Positions 33,740 to 46,700 of a stretch of DNA of 64,000 bases are shown here, piece after piece. The position numbers and the translations under genes are program-made. Below the pieces are notes generated by a model that saw only the letters and a list, made by a program, of their open reading frames with translations, was not told where the DNA came from and did not search any database. How positions within the stretch are numbered: the first letter of the stretch is position 1; the number at the start of each line of letters is the position of its first letter. This DNA comes from Bathynomus jamesi (Eukaryota > Arthropoda > Malacostraca > Isopoda > Cirolanidae): positions 1-64,000 of the forward strand of contig JAJOZX010006162.1 in the NCBI GenBank assembly GCA_023014485.1, in the 5' to 3' direction.

Positions 33740-34337
33740 TAGTTGTGATAGGCATGATCTGCCTGACCGAAACCCGTGTTGGTTATTATTGAATTTTTCC
33801 TGAGTTTCATAAAAATCATAGATTTTCTGTCTAACTATTCTTTCAAATATTTTAGTGAGATGGGATGTAAGCGATACTGGTCTATATTTTTTGGCCTCTG
33901 ATCGATCTCCTTTATATATTCGGACTATGTTTGCGCTCTTCAGGATGCCCGATATTTCTCCCGTGTCTAATGATCGTCTCCATATCCCCTATAGGGGCTC
34001 AGCGATTGCATTCTTGCAGTTTTTGATCAGTGTGGCATTCCATTTATCCGGTCTTGCCGCTGAGTGTGTTTTTCGTTTCCCTGTGGCTTGTGTAATATCA
34101 TCCGTCGTAAAGTCGAAATCCGTTATACTTTCCCCGTTCTCATTTTTTAAAGGTCCGATAGTTGCATGGTTTTTCGACTTTCTGTTTGCGAAATTATAGA
34201 AGTACTTTGAGTTAGCCTTTATCGCTTCTATAGCGTCGTCTTCTTCTTTTTGTGTATGCTTCTCGATTAGTTCCTGCATGACGACATCGATACTTTGCAG
34301 TTTATCATTTAATATTTTCCTGATATATATATATATT

Positions 34338-34616
34338 GATTGGAGTAGTGGTTAGAGTCACTGAATACGAATCCACTGGCCCCTGGATCTAAGCCCGGTG
34401 ACGGCAAACAGCGCGCAGCAAAACGAGCTGTTCATCCTTCCACATAATAAATAAAGTTGTTGGTAAATAAATGGGTACTCTGGGTGGCCTAGACGCTGGA
34501 CTGCTGGTGGGGCGTGGTTCGGATTCCACGTTAAACTGTAGATCTAAGGTGGAGTGAAAAGCTTGCCCTTCGTCAGAATGAACAATTCGGGCGGAAGCAA
34601 ACCAAAGGTTATATAT

Positions 34617-34618
<2 letters not shown>
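34338..34618 (+). mobile_element. composite tRNA-type SINE ending in (TA)n
   Basis: The head contains GTAGTGGTTAGAGTCACTG and GGATCTAAGCCC (boxes A and B, decayed). The middle, GTTCATCCTTCCACATAATA, leads into a second tRNA-like part (GGGTGGCCTAGACGCTGGAC, GTGGTTCGGATTCCACG). The tail AACAATTCGGGCGGAAGC ends AAGGTTATATATA. The minus-strand copy at 62718-62998 has the same order. Confidence 0.75.

Positions 34619-34664
<46 letters not shown>
34619..34664. repeat. (TA)n microsatellite
   Basis: A TA run of about 18 units directly follows the SINE tail. Confidence 0.95.
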
Positions 34665-34667
<3 letters not shown>

Positions 34668-34671
34668 GAGG

Positions 34672-34960
34672 GCCACTCAATATATTTTGCCCCACCTTTT
34701 TTTTTTCTTTCCAAGTTTCCTTGTAAGTTCCCGAAATTTTTTACACAAGTAATTACATACCTTTTTTACAAGTTTTTATTTTTCCACATAGTCCCCATCC
34801 TTTTCTACGGCTTTCCTCCGCCTCGAAACAAGGGCATTTAATCCTTGCTGGTAAAAGTCCGCTGGGTTCCGCTGGGTTCCGCTGGGTCCCACTGTATCCA
34901 TCTCTTAACCTCATCAACAACTTCTGCAATTTATTTTAAACAATAAAAGTTGTGACAACC
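34672..34960 (-). mobile_element. mariner-like transposase C-terminal remnant
   Basis: The terminus GAGGGCCACTCAATATATTT looks like a mariner-type inverted end. The minus strand reads DFYQQGLNALVSRRRKAVEK then DGDYVEK and a stop, the usual C-terminus of mariner transposases. A GCTGGGTTCC trinucleotide-like triplication lies at 34861-34890. The 5' half is missing. Confidence 0.7.
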
Positions 34961-35099
34961 TTCCCAAACACCAGGATATCACTCAGGATGCCCTTCTAAG
35001 TGGTGAATGGCGAGCAGAGCATCTCGAATTTGAAATTTACAAGGACTTATCTGCCATCGACAATTGGCGATGACAGGCTCTCATCGTTTTCCATCCTGT

Positions 35100-37471
35100 T
35101 GTTTTACAGCGTAGACTTGTCACATGCGATATCAGAATTTGCTGTGGCTAAGACACGAAGAGTCTCCTTTTGAATGTTTCTCTAATGTTTGGCTTTAAAA
35201 TGTAAATTGTAAGCAAATTTAATCCAATTAAAATGTTGGAATTTGTATACCTAACAATTCTTGAATCCTTCGTTGATACCACACTAAAACACAGGAGAAG
35301 GGGAGAGGCGCCGAATACATGCGTTTGCATGGGGCGCTATTTCCCCTTGTCATTACGGAGGAGGTTAAATGGACGAGCATTATTATTTTTATGATCTCCA
35401 ACAAACCATAAGTCATAAGAATATATCAAAAGTCATTCTTATGTTGGGTAATCAAGTTTTATTGTGATTCATTATTCGTCCTTTGGATTAAACCATACCA
35501 TGGACAGTGCACTTCGTATTATTTTCAAGTCACTGTATAAAAATTTATTCGAACTAGGTTTCAAAACATTTGAACGTGTGTGTTGCTAGATAATATAGAA
35601 TTGACCGAGTATAGCCATTTTGACGTTGTTTGTACATCAGAATGAGAGATAGACATCATCATCATACAATGATCATGGAACATGAAGGATTCTGTTTCAC
35701 ACTTTACCACAAACTGCAACACAAATTGCCACTAAATAGGAACAATCTTAAATTGGAGAGATTCATTCATTTATTTCTAAAATTTAAGAATTATCTACGA
35801 TAATTTTGGAATTTGTTAATTTTACCTTTTTACTTTTTTCGAATTGAAAATTGTTGTAATTTAATGTGATAAATGTTGAAAAAGCTCTTTATTGAATCAT
35901 ACCCCAAATATTTTTCTGAAAACTACTTTTATTATGTAAACTTATTTGATTGATACAGTTTTAAACTTATTAAATTAATTGTTGTTTATCGTATTTTAAT
36001 ATACTGACTTTAAAATCATGTAGATGATATTTTCATTTTAATGAATTCTTATCAAATTAAGAAAAATGAAAATACAGTTTTAATGAAGTGTGAATTTTGC
36101 TTTTATAGTACCCAAACTGAACATAATTTGTTCCAGTCATACAATGAGAGCAACTTAAAAAGAACGTTTTAAAATACAAGGCTGCCAATTCCAACATCCT
36201 GATTATATTGATGTTGGAAAAAGAGAAAATATGGTTCTCATTTCATTCATTTGCTTTCATTTTGAGTCTCAATTGTTTATTCTGAAACGAGCTGGTATAA
36301 AGAGTTTGGTTTTTGATTGTTTTATACCAACTTAAAAACTACAAAAGGTAGGACTCAAAGTGTGCACTTCTTATAGGGGTAGGGTTAACAGACGTCCGGC
36401 AAAAGGAGGACATGTCAGGTATTAAATGGGTCGTTTTGAGCTTGAGAAGCTCATTTTTAAGTCTGGATCATATCTGAATAAAGAGCAAGACAATATCAAC
36501 ATATTTAAAATGCATGCTGGACAGAAGACATGAGACTGAAAAGGAGGATAGGGATTATGTACTTTTAGGAAGAGGGAAGACGATCACTGATTTCCTTTCT
36601 TTTGTCTCAGTTTCAAATTTTTTCAGTGTTCACAGTACCTTTCACCCATGCTATCCCCCATTCTTTTGGATCAAGTTGATCGGTGTGAATAAAACATAAG
36701 GAAAGAGTAGGAATACATTTGATAGTGTTCCATATTTTCCATGTAAATATCACAATGTCATTGCAAACATTTAAATTGTGTTTAGAAAAAAATAGTTTCA
36801 ATAATAGTTTAATAATAATTAGTTTATATGATACAGAAAACTATTGTTGTAGAAAGTTAGTGAGTAGTAATGAAATTAAAGTTTAATTGTTTATAAAAAT
36901 ATACCTAATATATTATGTATACAATATTACATTTTAAATAATTGTAATGTAAAGCTTTCGAGGATTTGTACAAACAAGCAAACTCTAAACATATGTTTAA
37001 AATATAATTTGCAATAGGATTTTCGGACCTTTTCCAGTTTGTGTACCGTTTTTCATATAATTTATTTTTGCTTCTTTTCAGATCAAAAATGAGTGATAAT
37101 ATCAATCTCTTCAGTTAGGCTTATAAGGCTAACTAACGAAAATATCACGACCTAACCTAACCAATCGTTAGGTTAACTGTACGCCCTTGACGATTGGTTA
37201 GGTTAGGTCATGATATTTTCGTTAGTTAGCCTTATAAAGCAAAAAAAATTATATGAAAAACGGTACACAAACTGGAAAAGGTCCGGATTTTCTTTACAAA
37301 ATAATAAAGATTAAGTAATTGTTTTTGCATTTAGGCCTCAGTTTTACAAACTGTTCACGTTGTTCTTTAACTAGAATTTAAAGCTAGAAATTTTGAGATA
37401 TAATTAAAAAATATAGTTTATGACGTCATACCATATTGGAAACAAAATATCCCATTTGGCCAACAGAGATT
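35100..37471. repeat. segmental duplication: 3' flank of FReD gene 2 (matches 7140-9535)
   Basis: It is collinear with 7140-9535. Private differences are an insert of about 190 bases near 36376-36560 (starting GGTAGGGTTAACAGACGTCC) and the MITE at 37025-37284. No gene is seen. Confidence 0.85.
37025..37284. mobile_element. 260-bp hAT-type MITE with GGACCTTTTCC ends and shared core
   Basis: The ends GGACCTTTTCCAGTTTGTGT are inverted and bounded by a perfect GGATTTTC duplication (37017-37024; 37285-37292). The paralogous site near 9365 is empty. The interior is the palindromic core GGCTAACTAACGAAAATATC / CCTAACCTAACCAATCG. Confidence 0.92.
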
Positions 37472-37710
37472 TTAGTTGAAAGCACAGTTGTGAGTATTCA
37501 GTTTGGCGACTGAAATTGAGTTACTGCAAATCTGTGGTCGAATTTTAAGTTGAAGCCATGTTGCATACCGTGTGTTGCTATCCAGTTTTGACCAAGGGCT
37601 TATTTGTATTCCTGTGCCATCTTTCTTTGCCTGAAGACCTGTTGGATTGTTGTTGTGACAGTTATTGTACCACCACCCTCCTTTATACCTCACAGCGCAG
37701 CTGGACTTTG
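37472..37710 (-). CDS. FReD gene 2, exon 10 (domain C-terminus and stop)
   Basis: The acceptor CTGCCCAATAG opens [19 protein letters not shown], then [20 protein letters not shown] and [11 protein letters not shown], the standard end of a FReD. It contains the last disulfide pair (SSC...NNC). A tail of 20 residues with two further cysteines follows ([20 protein letters not shown]) and then TAA. Confidence 0.93.
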
Positions 37711-40700
37711 CTATTGGGCAGTAAAATATTTGTATTAAGATTAAAATATATATATTACATGAAGGGAGTGTAACAGAAGAAAAGGACTGTTAATTTTATT
37801 TCATTAGCTTTATTATGTATTAAAAGTAAATAATATCTAAGAACCCTTAATATAGTTATGGCTTAAACCTATAAAAATTAATAAAAAACAATAAGTTAAA
37901 ATGAGACACACCAGCTTTATCGTTGTCCATGTCAAATGTCGAGAAATAGAGGCCATTCAGGGAGCTGAAGCGATCAAAGGCCGTACTTTTAGCATTGTAA
38001 TTGGTTGCCGTAAGTTTGTATCTGAAGAGAAATTTAAATGTCATATCAGAGTCTTCAGCTCCATGAGCCCTTTAACGACGGATGGTACCTTAAAGTCCAC
38101 CAGAAATAATAATATAAATTGTACTACAATTCCTCGTTTCTATAAATGTTTCTACATGTTATTGGGAGAGGAACCCAAAATGTGTATCATTTCAGTGATT
38201 AGTTACTAAAATATTTAGTTTTGAATAACAATAAAACGTTCTGGTAACAAGAGTGCCCGCATATGTTGCGGACTCCTCCTTAAAGGGATAGAGAGACATT
38301 GAGGCTGTTTTCTACTTACCGTCAATTACAGAGACGAGAACAAAAGTGGAAAGATTTTAATATTATGAAGTTTTTAAAATTTTAAAATTCATATATTTGC
38401 GAAGTGGAAATATGCTTCCCACTTCAACAATTGGACGGTTTGAATTGAAAATAATTCAAATGCCTCTTTAATCGATTTTTGATAACTTTTTTGGTAACTT
38501 TTACCGATTTTGGTGACCGAGGTACTTGAAGCCGTACTCCGCACAACGAGTGCGTTCCAGCGAAGTGACTCACTGACTAAACTCCAACTTTGTGGAAAGA
38601 AGAAAGCCTTGATCAAAGGTGACTCACATATCACGTCTGGAATTTTAACGTTCTGAATGCACCTTGAATCACTTCTACTTCCAAGCATTCAATTTTAGAA
38701 GGACTGCATCGCTTCTGATAGTTAAGTGGTTTCACATTTGGAAAGATAGCTGCTTCAATAAAAAGAAACTGACTGAATCATTACTGTGATTCATGTGGCT
38801 GAAGTTGTGAATAAGTCACTGATCGATTGTGGAACAGATCTTCATAAATTTAATATAATTTGTGAAAATACACTGGTCGACAAAATCGAACTTTTTCTCT
38901 CATCAAAGATGCATACACACGTTTCTAGACCGGTTTTGTACGGTGATTCCAAATCTGTTTTCGATTTTCCTCTAGCACATGTAGTTATTGAAATATGACT
39001 GGTGTTAATTTCAGCACAATTTATCGTAAAAGTACAACTTTATTCATAAAAAGAAATGTACACCAACCTAAAAATGTTGAGAGTATGATTTTCTTTTGTA
39101 AACCTTGTCCGGATTGTCGCGGTACAACATCCAGCATTAGTCTGCCAGCATATCAGGTTGTAACATAAATTCTGCTCGATTAGAAAACGGAGGATAGATA
39201 ATAGAATAACATCAAGATAATGTGAAATAGTTTTAGAAATGTTGCAAAATACACTCGGCGACAGGTTCGCACATGTTTTATCACGATACAGAATGATACA
39301 GAATTACTTAGGCTAGTGTAGGCTTAGGCTAGTGTAGGATTAGGCTAATGAATATTTTCTCTGGTGTTTTTCATACAGTTACAACGCCACCTCTACGATA
39401 TTACAGTAATTGATTTGAGAAGTTCAGAAATGGAGACTTTAGTCTGAAAGATTATCAACGAACAGGACGACTAAATGAGTTAGATGAAGAGTTGCTGAAA
39501 GCAACAGTGGAGGAAAACTCAACGGTAACTGTAAGAGAACTTGGCCTGCAACTCGGCGTTAGCCATATGACCATTCATCGTCATTTGAAGTTGTTAGGAA
39601 AGTAGTGAAGGTTGGAAAATGGGTTCCGCATGATTTGTCACAAGCGAATCTTCAACATCGAATCGGTATTTGCACATCACTGCATTCTCGGCAACTGCAG
39701 GCACCGTTTTTGAATCGGATCGTCACTGGGGATGAAAAATGGGTCCTCTATAAAATATTTAGCGTCGACATCAGTGGCTTAGCAGTGAAACAAAGCTTGA
39801 GCCTCAGCCAAGGAATGGACCCCATCCAAAGAAAATTTTGCTATGCGTTTGGTGGGATATGCAAGGAATTATTCATTTTGAGCTTCTGCCAGATAACCAA
39901 ACAATCATAGCTGAAGTCTACTGCCAACAACTCTAACGATTGAAGATGGCATTACAAGAAAAACGTCCTGCATTAATTAATCGCAGAGGTGTTCTATTCC
40001 ACCAGGATAACGCGCGCCCTCACACTGCTCGAACCACCACTGCCCAATTGGAGGCATCTAGTTGGTAAAAAATACCTCATCCACCTTATTCTCCGGACAT
40101 CGCACCTTCAGACTACCATTTATTCAGAAGTCTGCAACACCACCTAGATGGACAAAAGTTGCAATCCAGGGAAGCTATCGAAAACGAAGTGATCGCTTTT
40201 TTTTAACTCGAAACCAAGGGATTTCTTCGAACGTGGCATAAAAAATCTTTTCTACAGGTGGGGGAGGTTATAAAAAAAAATGGAATTATATTGATGATTA
40301 ATTTGTCATTTAATTTTTGTTGTGAATAAACTAAAAATTCGAGCAAATTTGTCCTTATAAGTCATTTAATTTTTGTTCTGAATGATCTAAAAAATCGAGC
40401 AGAATATATGTTACAACCTTATACTTTCAGTCCAGAAACCTTGGTAACGATTTCCCATTGACTGGATATCTTGATGGAAGTGTTCCCCCTGTTCGTCACT
40501 CACCGCGCCAAGGTTTTCGGGAAAGAAATCTAGATGTGAATGTAAAAAATGTATTTTCAAGGACATGCGACAGCCCATTTCTTGATATGCATCGAGCAGT
40601 TTCTAAACTCCATCTTTGTATGCGGGAGACTTCATCCTGCCTTCATCCTGTAGAACCTCCCTGATTTGGGGCCCCACAAAGATTCCCTCCTTCAATTTCA

Positions 40701-43700
40701 CAGCACTGATGTTTGCAAATTTCTCAACAAGGTAACGAAACCCTTTCGAATTCGCCTTACACATTGCTTTCACAAAATTTTTCATTAAGCCGAGCTTAAT
40801 GTGGAGAGGTGGCAGGAAAATCTTTTTTGGATCAACTAAAGGAACACACTGGACACTGCCTGTTACTGGCTCGTATGTGCTTCTTTGATGCCAGTCACGT
40901 CTCTGATGTAATGATCCGCGGTAGCATAGGAAACAACAGTATTTCGTGAATCCTCCTTGCATGCCCATTAACATACCACTGACTTTGAGATCACATATAT
41001 TCCTTTGAGTGCTGTATTGGATTGATTCGAGTAGTATATTCATGTTATCGTACATCTCCTTTAGATGAACGGAGTGGGATCGGGATGGATAGCGTTCTTT
41101 AAGTCCCCATTATGCAGGAGAACCGCTTTCAAGCTTCGCTGTGAGGAACCAATGAAGAGGAACCACTCAGATGGTGTGTGTACCTGTGAAAAGTTCTCGA
41201 AAAGTGCATTATATCATGGCAATAGCAGAGCGGACCGTTTACTCTAAAGAATGTCGCCAAATCATGGTTTCGTTTTCGATAGTGACACACTCAGACATTC
41301 TTCTCACGTAAGTGTTTCTGCTTGAGTCTCGAGGAGAGAAGTTCTGATTTCTCTTTGGAGAGGGCTAGGTCTCTAATGAGGTCATTCAACTCATTTTGGT
41401 AAGGGTAAGCCTCTCCAGCTCCGATTGCTCTTCGTCAGGTGTGTAGTCAAGATCGGCTGAAGGTCCTACATCTCCGCCAATCGCACCTTTGTCGAATTCC
41501 TTTCATCTTCTAAAGAATTGAGTCCATGCTGTGGAGGTACCGGAATTGGCATCGTGTCGTCGTGTCAGCGTGAGGGATCGGTCTGATTGCGGAGTCTACA
41601 GTCGGATAAACGATGTTATGCTTGTTCTTCACAGAGAATCCAGTTATGTTAACATTGCAAAAGTAACAATCGCTATGATTATCTCTCAGCTCCCTCCATA
41701 TCATAGGTATAGCGAACGGCATCGACTTTTTCCTTTGGTTCAACTAGTCACGTAATCCATTCGAAGAAGTGGTACAGAAAACATGTGGAGCGCATGCCTT
41801 ATCTTGGTCGCCTAGTGGACAGCCAAGTATAACCAGTAAGTTTTCCAAATATCCATCGTGATTGTAGGCTGTTGTGATTTAGTCGCGAACGTAACAGAAA
41901 TTGTCGGGGTGATTTTTACTCTTTCGAGGCATGATGATCGATGAGTGGGTTGATGTAAATCACCTAAAAAATAAAATGTGTAAGTGGGCGACACAAAACA
42001 AACAACACAACTAGACATGTGACTGTTATGCCAAAGAATAAAAGAGTGTACATGTGCAACATTTTCAAATTTGTGGTCAGCAACTGCTCTCACCTAAAAT
42101 ACCACAAGACAACCTGCGGAAAGCTGAAACAACAAGATGCCATATATGAGGGTACAGAAACGGTAAAGCAAAAACCTACACCTAAGCAACGACAAAATTC
42201 TCCGCTACATGTATAGAGGACGTAAGGGGTTCCAGAAAACCTTAGCCCCCCCCCATTTGCAGCTTACATGTTTACTTATATCGAAATAGTTTTTAGTGAT
42301 TATAAAAATATATAAAATTCTTTATTTATTGCAGGTATTAAAATTACTCTAGCTGATAAAGTGATAATATAATGGCTTCTCAATTAATTGGTGATTCGGA
42401 GAGGCAACGTGTGATAGATTGCATACGAGCAATAACATTTCGGGAAACTCGTGATGCTGGAGCCACCTTTATAACACGTTCATGGGTTGCCAAAAAGTTG
42501 CGAAGAAGTGAGGACTTCGTCAAAAGAAATTGGAATAAAACTTTGGATGAATGTGAAATGGATACAACCAAATTGGGCGCCCAAATTTTTCACTCTCTCA
42601 GGAAACAAAGGACATCATTGAAAGCGGTACGTGTAAGCGGAAAAACAGCTGTGCTAAATTTCTAGAGAGATCGAAGTGTTGAGAGGAAAGATCGTTAGTG
42701 GTGAGATCATTCGACTGTACCGTAATAGGCAAGGTTTAAAGCCTTGGCATGAACTTCCAAAGCCAAGAAAAACTCAACTTAACATCGATGACAGAATGTG
42801 GTTTGCCCATTATCTTGAAGATTGGGATGTGGATGATTTCATGCATTTAGCTGTCTCCGATGAATTTTGTTTACGTAACACGTCGGCCTAACTACCAAAA
42901 TGATCGAGTGTGGGCGACAACACCAGATGAAATCGATGACAATGAACATTATCGCGAATTATTAAAAAGTCCAGACTGTGTTGGTGTGTTTGTTTTGTTC
43001 ACTGCAAAGAAGTTCATGTGGGTGCTGAAGCCAAATGGTCAGAGTTGGGATGGACAGTATTTTCGTGATATTATTCTATCCCAGCATGTCATTCCTTTTC
43101 TAAGAAACCCAAACAATGTTATGGATGTCGATCAGGTCACACTTCTGCACGATAAGGCCCCCTGCTTTAAGGCATTAGCCACTCAACAGTTGTTGCGGAA
43201 CCATGAGATCGATTTCTTTGGAAATGAAGAATGGCCAGGAAATTCTCCTGACCTGAACGTCTGTGAACACATTGGATCAGTTATAAAGGACAAGGTTGAA
43301 TGTCTCTTGTTTCAAGAACCTGCAGCAAATTGATTTTCGAAGGATACAATGACGCAACACATTGAAACTGTTTTAGCAAATTTGCGTAACGATCAAGATC
43401 TATTCACGTCACTTTTGGCAAGCTACCCAAAGCGAATTCATGCTGTCTTGGAAGCCAATAGCGGGAACACCAAGTTTTAATTGTTTCTCATTAAATGGAG
43501 GATTAAATTCTCTTTTGTAAGGTATGTTTAGTTTTACTGTACCTCTAATAGTTTAGGCCATGGGCGGGGGGCTAAGGTTTATTGGAGCCCCGTATATTAT
43601 ATATTTATGTATAGTATTATACATATTATATTATTATAATTATATGCATATTATATATATTATATAAAGTATTATATATTTCATATATTATATTTATTAT

Positions 43701-46700
43701 ATATACAGGGTGTACATAAAGTCAGGATCTATTTTTGTGAAGCACTTGGAAATTATATGGAATTCAATCATAAAATGATAAAGTGGTAACATTTATTAAA
43801 TAATTAAGAGTAGGATTCGACGTGACGCCCATCAGTATCCCTGCACAGCTCAAATCGTTCCGCAGCATTTCTAAACACATTCTGGAGCATTTGCGGGGTT
43901 ATGTTATCTGCAGCAGTTCGTATACGTGTACGTAAGTTTTCAAGACTCGTAATCTTCGTCTGATAGACGTGCGATTTGATAAAGCCCCATGCAAAGAAAT
44001 CTAAAGGGGTTAAATCTGATGATCTCGCTGGCCAAGGTCTGTTGCTTCCGCGTCCGATCCAGTGATTTGGAAAACGTCCATTTAGATAATCCTGAACAAT
44101 TTTGGCATAGTGACAAGGAGCACCATCATGTTCATAGACGACGGGGATAGGATTGTTAGTACCGTCGTCTATCAACATGATGGTGCTCCTTGTCACTATG
44201 CCAAAATTGTTCAGGATTATCTAAATGGACGTTTTCGAAATCGCTGGATCGGACGCGGAAGCAACAGACCTTGGCCAGCGAGATCATCAGATTTAACCCC
44301 TTTAGATTTCTTTGCATGGGGCTTTATCAAATCGCACGTCTATCAGACGAAGATTACGAGTCTTGAAAACTTACGTACACGTATACGAACTGCTGCAGAT
44401 AACATAACCCCGCAAATGCTCCAGAATGTGTTTAGAAATGCTGCGGAACGATTTGAGCTGTGCAGGGATACTGATGGGCGTCACGTCGAATCCTACTCTT
44501 AATTATTTAATAAATGTTACCACTTTATCATTTTATGATTGAATTCCATATAATTTCCAAGTGCTTCACAAAAATAGATCCTGACTTTATGTACACCATG
44601 TATTATGATCAGTCTCATCTTGAAAACTAGACGTGCTAGAGGATAACGGAAAACAGATTTGAAATCAGCGTCCCAACATCTATCTAACCCACCCATAATT
44701 ATATCTGATGAAAAATACTTGTTGGCCGGTGTTAGTAATGAAAAGTGTAATTGAAGAAATTTCCTTAAACAATTACTGTACCATTCTCAACCAAGTACAA
44801 TAATAAATTATATGTATAATTGAGATTTCTCTTTAATTATATGAATACATTAAAATAATTTTCATTTTATAACGAAAAACTTTTGTACTTTATATTCATT
44901 AGACACTAGAATTTTTGTGAAAACCTAACTTATTTACACAAAATTTTATTAAAAACTTCTAGATTTTCCTTCATTTACGTTTCAGTAGACTTTCACTTTA
45001 TTGTAAAAATGAAAAGAGAATCAATCATGCTTCCTTGTCAAAGCGTGTATTTATATAATGGCTCAAAATATCTCGCTATATAAAAATAATTAAACTTTTT
45101 ACCATATTAATACATACAGTAATCTTCAAATGAAATATAATGAAATGATTTTCATTCAAACTTTGAGAATGCGAACATCAAAATTTGAAGACTTCATTCA
45201 TGTTTTGAGGTCTTAATTCCTTTAAAGATAGATGGAACTTGAAAATGCATTCATAATATCAATTTGTAGACTGGTTCAAACTGTCATTCATATCAAAAAA
45301 ATAATAAAGAATAAAATGTTACTTCATTTCCTCCGAGTCCACTTTGAACACATTCCACTCGCCCCAAATTTCTCTCCCAAATCCATCTTTGATTTCCATC
45401 CTCACAATGTAGTTCCGATGGTGAGACAAAATATGCACGTTTTCATTTCCTTGTGATAATAATTAATTAAAATAATTATGATTAACTTAACTATTTGACA
45501 AAAATGCTTATTTAAAGAAAATTTAAAAATGATTCTGATCTGTAATTGTAATTAAAATAAAACGAAATAAGCAAGGATGCAAAATTTGTGGTGTCATCTT
45601 GAGGTAAATAAATTACCAAACTCTTTATAGAACTATTAAAGAGAGTAACTATAAAAAACAACTATAATATCTATTACAAACATTCGATAATGTAAAACAA
45701 AATCTATTGATAATGGGAATCATATACTGAGAGATAATTGGGATGAAGACTATAACACCAACTGAGAAAATAAAGAATAACCAATTCAAAGAAATTACGT
45801 ATAACGGACTGTTTATTCTTCTCAGAACTGGTGAGGGCAAAATCAATGAATCCATTTAAATCTAGTCGATGAGACATGAACAAAGCCAAGAAGCTCTCAC
45901 TTCTCACCTAACCAATGCTCTTCGCCTGGCATTCCGAACCCCTTCTTGTAATCGGCCCAGTTCCGAGTGAAGTTAATTGGCTTCGACACATTTACTCGGG
46001 AAAGGAAAACAGTCCATCCACCTCCGTCGGTTTCCATGTCACAATATACATCGACAGGGCGGCTACATTGACATCTAGAAACAAATAATAGGTCATAGTC
46101 GAATCTCCTTTACTATAAACACAGATTTTGAACAATTGATTCTTTTAAAACAATTTCAAAATGTAATGCATTATTTCATTCTTGGTAATTGAAACACACC
46201 CACAATGTATGACGCCAATTAATTAAATGATGTTATCAAAGCGTTAAGGAGAACTTAAGGGCTCAGTAGTAAAACATTGAAATCCCTCGAAAGGCATAAA
46301 GAATGAAATGGAAAATTTAATGACATTATTAAAGGTGATGTTAATGCAGTAGAATGTCACCGTTTTACCTGAATGGATATATCTGGTAAATTCCACTTTT
46401 CGTATCTCCTGCGACGAGAATTTCGGAGCAATCAGTAGGTCTTAGGAAGAACAAATGAAAGGAATGTATACATAAAAAGTATTAAAATTTCACAAAATGT
46501 ATTTTATTCTTTAATTAATTTTAAGATTAAAATTATTAAATCTTCGCTGAAAACGAAGAATATTTTTATTATTGAATTTGATTTAGTTCATCTCATGCGT
46601 CCGCCATTACTAGTTGTCTGCATTTTACAAAAGTAAAATAATTATTTGTTATTTTTCCTAATGAAGAATTAAGCTTTAGAACTTGATGATCATAAAATTG

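Larger units (their letters stand above)
32429..34322 (-). mobile_element. 5'-truncated (TA)n-associated LINE, second copy
   Basis: It is the same family as 49731-53622, about 95 percent similar by eye, starting at the point equivalent to 51596. Both ends lie in TA tracts. RT blocks: [35 protein letters not shown] and [15 protein letters not shown]. The C-terminal part (32469-33242) is in another frame and ends at the shared tail. Confidence 0.92.
43706..44600. mobile_element. 895-bp palindrome of two 3' halves of a DD41D mariner-like element
   Basis: TA-flanked ends CAGGGTGTACATAAAGTC lead into two arms of about 435 bases in opposite orientation. Each arm encodes [40 protein letters not shown] and [20 protein letters not shown]. 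There are 41 residues between the two Asp, as in the rosa-like group. Only the C-terminal halves are present, facing each other, with about 20 unpaired bases at the centre. It is a fold-back derivative that keeps both ends. Confidence 0.9.

Noticed and set aside
34340..34560. tRNA genes in tandem
   Set aside because: Both modules lack full cloverleaf pairing and are part of a SINE that recurs at 62718-62998.
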